Source of the DNA: Bacillota bacterium | GTDB taxonomy: Bacteria; Bacillota; Sulfobacillia; RBS10-35 | Reading direction: 5' to 3' | Assembly: GCA_029960865.1 (NCBI GenBank) | Contig: JASBVX010000035.1 | Location: 1 to 9,151 of the forward strand | DNA length: 9,151 nt | Shown: positions 4,217-9,151 of the stretch, one piece after another | Layout: every line of letters starts with the position of its first letter | How positions within the stretch are numbered: the first letter of the stretch is position 1 | Translations under genes and position numbers: made by a program | The notes under the pieces: generated by a model | What the model saw: only the letters and a program-made list of their open reading frames with translations | What the model was told of the DNA's origin: nothing | Database searches by the model: none

Positions 4217-5922
4217 CGCCCGAATCGCCGGTCCAGCTCTTTCTCCGGGATGGCCCACAGAATGGGACGGCCATGGGGGCAGTGGAAAGGCTCCCGGCAG
4301 CGGGCAAGGTCTTCTAAGAGCTTCTGAGCCTCCCCCGGGAAGAGGCGGTCCCCGCTTTTCACCGCCGCCTTGCAGGCAGCCAGGATCTGGATGGGACGGC
4401 GCAGGTCCTGGAGATCCATGGATGAAAGGTGGAGCACATCGGCGATGGCTTTCTCCACCGCTGCCCGTGACGCTCCCACCAAGGCGGAAGGGATGGCCCT
4501 CAGGGCCACCGTTTGGGGGCCCACAGCTTCCCCCGCAAAACCTATGCGCTGGAATAGCTCGTACCGCTCCTCAAAGAGGCGCACCTCTTCTGGGGTGATG
4601 TGCCAGGGCCAGGGTTCCAGAAGGGGCTGGGAAGGAGGGGATCCCTGTGCCTTTTCATAGGTCTCGAAGAGGATGCGCTCATGAGCCGCATGGAAGTCCA
4701 CCACATAGAGGGTGTCCTGGGACTGGGCCAGAAGGTAGCGGTGGCGAAAGACCGCAAGAAACTCCAGGGAGGGAAACGGACGGCCCTCCAGCTCGCCGTC
4801 GCTGGCGGGCGGAAACCCGGCCTCAGGCGGATCTTCCCGGTAGACCTGGGTGAGAAGGGAAAGGGGGCTTTCCCGCAGGCGAAAGGAAGGGATTTCCCCG
4901 GATGGGGCGATCCGCGGAGGCTCTTCCATCCCCAGGATCTCCTGTAGCAGGCGGTGCAAGAGGCCCGTGAGAGCCCTCTCCCTTTGAAAGCGGGCCTCCT
5001 GTTTGCGGGGGTGGATGTTGATATCCAGGGTGGCAGGCGGGACTTTCAGGTGGAGGGCAAAGACCGGCCGGCGGCCGGTTTGCAACCGTTCCCTGTAGGC
5101 CGCCTCCACCGCCGCCCGGAGCCCGGCGTGGAAGATGGGATGGCCGTTCACCACCAAAAGCTGATGGCTCCGCTGAGCCCGGTGCCAGGTGCTCTTCCCC
5201 AGGACCCCTTCCACCTCCAAAAGGATATCGGGGGCGGGGGAAAGGGTGCGGAAGGGAAGGCCTTCCCGGTCGACGTCGGGTCCCAGAAAGGGCCGGGCCC
5301 CGTCCAAAAGATCTCCCTCTCCCCCCGTATACCAGAGAAGTTTGCCGTCGGCTTCCATGCGAAAGGCTACGTGCGGAAAGGCAAACGCCAGGGCGGCCAC
5401 CTGCCGCAGGATAGCCGCCTCTTCGCCCCGAGGTGAAGCCAAAGATTCCAGGCGGGCGGGGGTGTTGAAGTAGAGATCCTCCACCTCCACCAGGGTTCCC
5501 TCCCCCAAGGGCGCTTCCCCCTGATGGAGAATCTCGCCCCCCCGGGCCACCACTTCCCAGGCGGTCTTCTTCCCCCGGCGACGGCTCACCATGCGCAGGC
5601 GGCTGATGGCGGCGATGGCGCTCAAGGCCTCGCCCCGGAAACCCAGAGTTTGCAGGGAAAGAAGATCTTCCAGGCTGGTGATCTTGCTGGTGGCATGGCG
5701 CATGAGGGCCAGGGGCATCTCTTCTTTTCGGAGGCCATGGCCATCATCCTGGACTTGAAGGCGGGCCAGGCCTCCGCCCCAGAGGCGGACGGCAATGCGG
5801 CGGGCGCCGGCGTCCAGGGCATTTTCCACCAGCTCCTTGACGCACGAGGCGGGCCGCTCCACCACCTCGCCGGCCGCAATCCGTTCCGCCACCGACGGTT
5901 CCAGCAGCCGAATCTCACCCAT
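4213..5922 (-). CDS. mutL: DNA mismatch repair protein MutL, endonuclease type
   Basis: MutL (569 residues) couples mismatch recognition by MutS to strand removal. The N-terminal GHKL ATPase has KELVENALDAGA (Glu30, Asn34), DDGHGL (59-64), TLGFRGEALSAIA (92-104) and GTLVEVEDLYFNTPAR (142-157). A linker of about 50 residues (332-384) leads to the C-terminal dimerisation and endonuclease domain. This has the metal-binding motif as DFHAAHERILFE (409-420) where the family has DQHA(X)2E(X)4E, plus AACKAAVKSGD (Cys517) and CPHGRP (548-553). QPLLEP (432-437) fits the QxxLxP clamp-binding motif of nicking MutLs. I chose the ATG at 5922, which overlaps the mutS stop by 8 bp, has GGGAGG nine bases upstream and gives the canonical MGEIRLLEPSVAERIAAGEV start. 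The ORF extends to 6000, but that extension lies over mutS and looks unrelated to MutL. It is slightly shorter than B. subtilis MutL because of the short linker. Confidence 0.97.
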   Translation of the reverse strand: MGEIRLLEPSVAERIAAGEVVERPASCVKELVENALDAGARRIAVRLWGGGLARLQVQDDGHGLRKEEMPLALMRHATSKITSLEDLLSLQTLGFRGEALSAIAAISRLRMVSRRRGKKTAWEVVARGGEILHQGEAPLGEGTLVEVEDLYFNTPARLESLASPRGEEAAILRQVAALAFAFPHVAFRMEADGKLLWYTGGEGDLLDGARPFLGPDVDREGLPFRTLSPAPDILLEVEGVLGKSTWHRAQRSHQLLVVNGHPIFHAGLRAAVEAAYRERLQTGRRPVFALHLKVPPATLDINIHPRKQEARFQRERALTGLLHRLLQEILGMEEPPRIAPSGEIPSFRLRESPLSLLTQVYREDPPEAGFPPASDGELEGRPFPSLEFLAVFRHRYLLAQSQDTLYVVDFHAAHERILFETYEKAQGSPPSQPLLEPWPWHITPEEVRLFEERYELFQRIGFAGEAVGPQTVALRAIPSALVGASRAAVEKAIADVLHLSSMDLQDLRRPIQILAACKAAVKSGDRLFPGEAQKLLEDLARCREPFHCPHGRPILWAIPEKELDRRFGR

Positions 5923-8464
5923 AGGGGGACTCCTCCCTTTCCTGCAGCCGTTCCTGCCACAGGGCCAGGAGCTCCCAGGCCTCCCGCGGGGAAACATCAT
6001 CCAGGGAAAGGGCCAGGAGCTCTCTCCGCCAGGCTTCCAGAAGGCCCTCTTGAGGAGGCGCTTCCACCTGGGGAGCCTCCCCCTCCTTTTCCTCCAGGCG
6101 CTTCAAGATGGAGCGGGCCCTTGCCAAAAGCCGCGGGGAGAGGCCCGCCAGGGCAGCCACATGGAGGCCGTAGCTCCGGTCGGCTGCCCCTTCCTGCACG
6201 GAGTAGAGAAAGCGCAGGCTCCCTTTTTCCCGATCCTCCGCCACCGCCATGGTGAGGTTTTTGACGGCGGGATTCTGCTCTTCCAGCTCCGTCAGCTCGT
6301 GAAAGTGAGTGGTGAAAAGGGTTCGGCAGCGGCGCCCCACCAGCTCCTCCGCCACCGCCCCGGCCAACGCCAGCCCATCGTAGGTGCTGGTTCCCCGGCC
6401 CACCTCGTCCACCACCACCAGGCTGGCCGAGGTGGCCCTCTCCAAGATGCGGCGGGTCTCCAGCATCTCCCTCATAAAGGTGGACTCCCCCCCCGCCAGA
6501 TCATCGCGGGCCCCGATGCGGGTGAAGATGGCGTCGGCCAGCCCGATGCGGGCAAAGGCCGCCGGGACGAAGCTTCCCACCTGGGCCAGCAAGCAAAGAA
6601 GGGCTGCGGTGCGGGCGTAGGTGGATTTTCCCGCCATGTTGGGGCCCGTGAGGAGGAGAAAGGGCTTCTCCCGGGTCATGGAGATCTCATTGGGCACGCA
6701 GACTTCGCCCCCGAGGATCTGCTCCAACACCGGGTGGCGGGCAGCGGTGGCCTCCAAGATGGGCTCCTCCACCAGCTCAGGCCGCCGGTAGCCGCGCTCG
6801 GCCGCCAGCTCCCCGAGGGCCGCCGTGACATCCAGGAGGTGGAGGGCCTGGGCCAGGGCCATAAGGGCAGGGAGCTCTTGCCTCACCTGCTCCACCAGGC
6901 GGCCAAAAAGGTCTTCTTCCCGCGCCAAGGCCGCCTCCTCGGCATGGAGAAGCTTTTCTTCCAACTCTTTGAGCTCGGGAGTGATATACCTTTCCGCCTG
7001 GGCGAGGGTTTGCTTGCGGATGTAATGAGGGGGGACGCCCTCGCGGTGGGTATGGGTGACTTCGATGTAATACCCGAAGACTTTGTTAAAGCCCACCTTT
7101 AATGACCGAATGTTGGTGGCTTCTCGCTCCCGTTTCTCCAGCTCCAACAGCATCTCGTGCCCGTGGCGCATGAGATGACGCCATCCATCCAGGTCGGCGT
7201 CATAGCCATCCCGGATGAAACCTCCCTTGCGGCGGTCGGAAGGGGCGGGGCGGTTCAGGGCCTCCGCGAGACGCCGGCGCAGCGTGGCCGGCGTCCGAGC
7301 CAGCCGATTAGCGGCTTCCTCCAGAAGCGGCGGGAGCGGGGAAAAGGCTTCCTCCCTCTCCAGCAGGTCCTTCAAGGCCAGGGCCCTTTCCAGGGTATCC
7401 CCCAGGGCCTGCAGATCCCGGGGAGTCCCTTTGCCCGCTGCCAACCGCGCCAGGATCCGTTCCAGATCGAAAGTTTCCTTGAGAGTCTGGCGCAGACGGC
7501 GCCGCAGGGCATGGTGCTCCTGCCAATAACCCACGGCATCCAGGCGTTCTTCCAGGGGCCCCCGGCGGCGCAAAGGGGTGCTGAGCCAGCGGCGGAGAAC
7601 CCGGCCCCCTCCCCGGGTCACGGTGCGATCCAAAGCCCAGAAGAGGGTGCCTTCCGTTCGGCCGTCCAGGCGCTGGAAGATCTCCAGGTGGACCCGGGTC
7701 TCCCGGTCGAGGTAGAGCTCCCTCCCCTGGTGGAGGGGTTCCGGCGCCTGGAGATGGTGGGGATAGGACTTCCATGCATGCTGAACATAGGCCACCAGGA
7801 GGCGGCAGGCCTCTTTGAGCGGTGGGTCCAGGCGTTCTTCTCCGGGAAAGGAAGGGAGCGGCCCTTCCGGCTCATAGGAGGTGATGACGCCTTCGAAGGA
7901 GAGTTCCTGGGCCAGGGTCCCTGGGGGAGGCACGAGGAGCTCCGCCACCGGCCAGAGGGAAAGCTCTTCCTCGAGGGACTCCACCTCCCCCACGAAGAAA
8001 GCGCCGGTGGCCACATCGGCCAGGGCCAGGGCAGCCCGCTTCCCTCCCAGGGGAAGGGCTGTCGCCAGATAGGCTTCTTCCCCTTCCCGCTCCCCCGCCA
8101 CCCCCGTCCCCGGCGTGAGGATGCGGACCACCTGCCGGTCCACCAGCCCTTTGCCGGGGGCCTCCATCTGTTCACAGAGGGCTACTTTGAACCCCCGTTC
8201 CAGTAGGCGGGCGGCATAGGATTCGTACGCGTGAAAGGGGACGCCGCACATGGGCACTCGGCCTTCGGCCCCCTGGTCCCGGGAGGTGAGGGTGATGTTC
8301 AAGATGGGAGCGGCCGTTTCCGCATCGTCGTAGAAAAGTTCGTAAAAATCCCCCAAGCGAAAGAAGATGAGGCAATCGGGGTGAGCCTCCTTGATGCCGT
8401 ACCACTGGCGCATCAAGGGCGTTTTCGGGTAAGGGGGAAGTGGGGCGGGAGCTCTATCCTTCAT
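5915..8464 (-). CDS. mutS: DNA mismatch repair protein MutS
   Basis: MutS (849 residues) is the ATP-dependent mismatch sensor. The mismatch-binding Phe-x-Glu is Phe40-Tyr41-Glu42 in LGDFYELFYDDA. Connector, lever and clamp domains occupy about 120-560, with NIRSLKVGFNKVFGYYIEVT at 451-470. The ABC-type ATPase follows: Walker A GPNMAGKST (607-615), signature-region DDLAGGESTFMREM (654-667), Walker B VVVDEVGRGTSTYDG (683-697), His720 in TTHFHEL, and GAADRSYGLHVAALAGL (759-775). Length and residues are typical of the MutS1 repair branch. The start at 8464 overlaps the miaB stop by 11 bp. No Shine-Dalgarno lies 5-12 bases upstream (CTTCCCCTGATCC), so translation probably depends on ribosomes finishing miaB. 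The Met at residue 18 also lacks one. The tail ESPYG overlaps mutL by 8 bp. Confidence 0.98.
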   Translation of the reverse strand: MKDRAPAPLPPYPKTPLMRQWYGIKEAHPDCLIFFRLGDFYELFYDDAETAAPILNITLTSRDQGAEGRVPMCGVPFHAYESYAARLLERGFKVALCEQMEAPGKGLVDRQVVRILTPGTGVAGEREGEEAYLATALPLGGKRAALALADVATGAFFVGEVESLEEELSLWPVAELLVPPPGTLAQELSFEGVITSYEPEGPLPSFPGEERLDPPLKEACRLLVAYVQHAWKSYPHHLQAPEPLHQGRELYLDRETRVHLEIFQRLDGRTEGTLFWALDRTVTRGGGRVLRRWLSTPLRRRGPLEERLDAVGYWQEHHALRRRLRQTLKETFDLERILARLAAGKGTPRDLQALGDTLERALALKDLLEREEAFSPLPPLLEEAANRLARTPATLRRRLAEALNRPAPSDRRKGGFIRDGYDADLDGWRHLMRHGHEMLLELEKREREATNIRSLKVGFNKVFGYYIEVTHTHREGVPPHYIRKQTLAQAERYITPELKELEEKLLHAEEAALAREEDLFGRLVEQVRQELPALMALAQALHLLDVTAALGELAAERGYRRPELVEEPILEATAARHPVLEQILGGEVCVPNEISMTREKPFLLLTGPNMAGKSTYARTAALLCLLAQVGSFVPAAFARIGLADAIFTRIGARDDLAGGESTFMREMLETRRILERATSASLVVVDEVGRGTSTYDGLALAGAVAEELVGRRCRTLFTTHFHELTELEEQNPAVKNLTMAVAEDREKGSLRFLYSVQEGAADRSYGLHVAALAGLSPRLLARARSILKRLEEKEGEAPQVEAPPQEGLLEAWRRELLALSLDDVSPREAWELLALWQERLQEREESPYG

Positions 8465-9151
8465 GGATCAGGGGAAGGGCGGAAGGCTTCAGCTCCTCCG
8501 GCTCTTCCAGCCAAGCCCCTTTGAAGGTAAAGGTTTGGGCTTCCGTGATCCGCACCCTAGCGAAGGTCCCCTCCAGCCCGGGGCGCGCTGGCAGGAGCAC
8601 CAAGCGGTGGGTGCGGGTGCGGGCGGAATAGACGGCGGCGTCTTTCTTGCTGGGTCCTTCCACCAGAACCTCCACCTCCTCCCCCACCAGCCGCTGATTG
8701 TTTTGCCGCTGGATGCGGTATTGCAGTTCATTCAAACGCAAAAGCCGCTCCTTTTTCTGTTCCAAGGACGTGGGATCCTTTTTCAGCCACAGGGCGGCCG
8801 GCGTTCCCGGACGGGCGGAATAGATAAAGGTGAAGGCGTTGTCGAACTGGACCTCTTCCACCAGGCGCAGGGTATCCTGGAATTCTTCCTCCGTTTCCCC
8901 CGGGAAACCCACGATGATGTCGGTGGTGATGCTGGCATCGGGGACCCGGCGGCGGATCTTTTCCACCAGCTCCAGGTAGTATTCGCGGGTATAGTGGCGG
9001 TTCATTTTCCGCAGCACCCGGTTGTTCCCCGACTGGACCGGCAGATGGAAATGCTCGCAGACCTTGTCGTTTTCCGCCACCGCGTCGATGAGCCGCTCGG
9101 TGAACTGCCAGGGATGGGACGTGAGGTAGCGGATCCAGCGGATGCCCTCCA
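8454..9151 (-). CDS. miaB: tRNA-2-methylthio-N6-dimethylallyladenosine synthase, C-terminal part
   Basis: The C-terminal 231 residues of MiaB, a radical-SAM methylthiotransferase that converts i6A37 to ms2i6A37 in tRNA; about half the protein lies beyond the window. Visible are GIRWIRYLTSHP, CEHFHLPVQSGNNRVLRKMN, YTREYYLELVEKIRRRVPDA, ITTDIIVGFPGETEEEFQDT and FTFIYSARPGTPAA of the radical-SAM barrel, then a TRAM RNA-binding domain beginning near VGEEVEVLVEGPSKKDAAVY and ending in ITEAQTFTFKGAWL. The cysteines for both iron-sulfur clusters are upstream, outside the window. EGPSKK favours MiaB over the related MtaB or RimO, and miaA in the same operon agrees. The frame is open at the right edge; the GTG at 9080 is internal. 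It overlaps mutS by 11 bp. Confidence 0.95.
   Translation of the reverse strand, partial: EGIRWIRYLTSHPWQFTERLIDAVAENDKVCEHFHLPVQSGNNRVLRKMNRHYTREYYLELVEKIRRRVPDASITTDIIVGFPGETEEEFQDTLRLVEEVQFDNAFTFIYSARPGTPAALWLKKDPTSLEQKKERLLRLNELQYRIQRQNNQRLVGEEVEVLVEGPSKKDAAVYSARTRTHRLVLLPARPGLEGTFARVRITEAQTFTFKGAWLEEPEELKPSALPLIHEG

Noticed and set aside
4217..4258. Upstream in-frame start for miaA giving a 14-residue extension
   Set aside because: It lies inside mutL, has no family resemblance, and the ATG at 4216 gives the canonical start and an ATGA overlap.
5063..5079. ACCGGCC-GGC-GGCCGGT hairpin inside mutL
   Set aside because: Short, all-GC stem in GC-rich coding DNA with no T tract and no relation to a gene boundary.
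5923..6000. Extended MutL start at 6000
   Set aside because: The extra 26 residues overlap mutS in another frame and do not resemble MutL; the ATG at 5922 has a good ribosome binding site.
6018..6065. Clamp-binding motif in the MutS tail (QEGLLEA)
   Set aside because: It resembles QxxL but lacks the aromatic end of usual clamp-binding motifs; too weak to call.
5795..7102. Long plus-strand ORF of 435 codons opposite mutS/mutL, and similar long antisense ORFs (2333-3394, 7157-8206, 643-1647)
   Set aside because: They lie opposite well-conserved genes, have Gly/Pro/His/Arg-rich composition with no recognisable domain, and are expected in GC-rich DNA.
7270..7295. GACGCCGGC / GCCGGCGTC inverted repeat inside mutS
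   Set aside because: It encodes an Arg/Ala-rich helix in mutS, with no boundary or T tract; most likely codon-driven chance pairing.
1..9151. CRISPR arrays, transposases, att sites, tRNA or rRNA genes, defence or toxin-antitoxin modules
   Set aside because: None seen by eye on either strand; gene content is conserved core chromosome with uniform composition.

Overview
The window looks like chromosomal core DNA from a GC-rich (about 60% by eye) member of the Firmicutes, probably an endospore-forming clostridial or Moorella-like lineage. The evidence is the gene order miaB-mutS-mutL-miaA followed by a gene very like spoVK, a Gram-positive-type LexA with a CGAAC-N4-GTTYG SOS box, and a MutL that carries the endonuclease motif missing from E. 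coli MutL. Genus cannot be read from this sequence. No mobile element, CRISPR array, tRNA or rRNA was seen.

Layout. On the minus strand, read right to left: the C-terminal half of miaB (8454-9151, running off the window), mutS (5915-8464), mutL (4213-5922), miaA (3284-4216) and, after a 63-bp gap, a spoVK-type AAA+ ATPase (2276-3220). The first four genes overlap by 11, 8 and 4 bp and almost certainly form one translationally coupled operon. Facing them on the plus strand is lexA (1676-2272), which ends 3 bp from the end of spoVK. Divergent from lexA is a HAD-family phosphatase (826-1575, minus). The lexA promoter and SOS box lie in the 100 bp between them. An OsmC-family protein (381-842, plus) converges on the HAD gene with a 17-bp tail overlap. 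At the left edge a small membrane protein (minus) is divergent from osmC and appears to change reading frame at a T4 run.

How the genes work together. MutS and MutL recognise and process replication mismatches. MiaA and MiaB act successively on A37 of tRNAs (i6A, then ms2i6A). LexA represses the DNA-damage response and appears to control itself. SpoVK points to sporulation. The OsmC protein is probably a thiol-dependent peroxide or redox enzyme. This is a genome-maintenance and translation-fidelity neighbourhood.

I found no clearly new multi-gene system. The most interesting signals are regulatory or structural: a 9-11 bp hairpin burying the spoVK ribosome binding site, with an alternative partner for the anti-SD arm; the SOS box between lexA and the HAD gene; an intrinsic terminator for osmC embedded in the antisense coding sequence of the HAD gene; the frame switch in the left-edge membrane protein; and a Gln-to-Phe change in the MutL endonuclease motif. 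The longest stretch without a gene is only about 130 bp (247-380).
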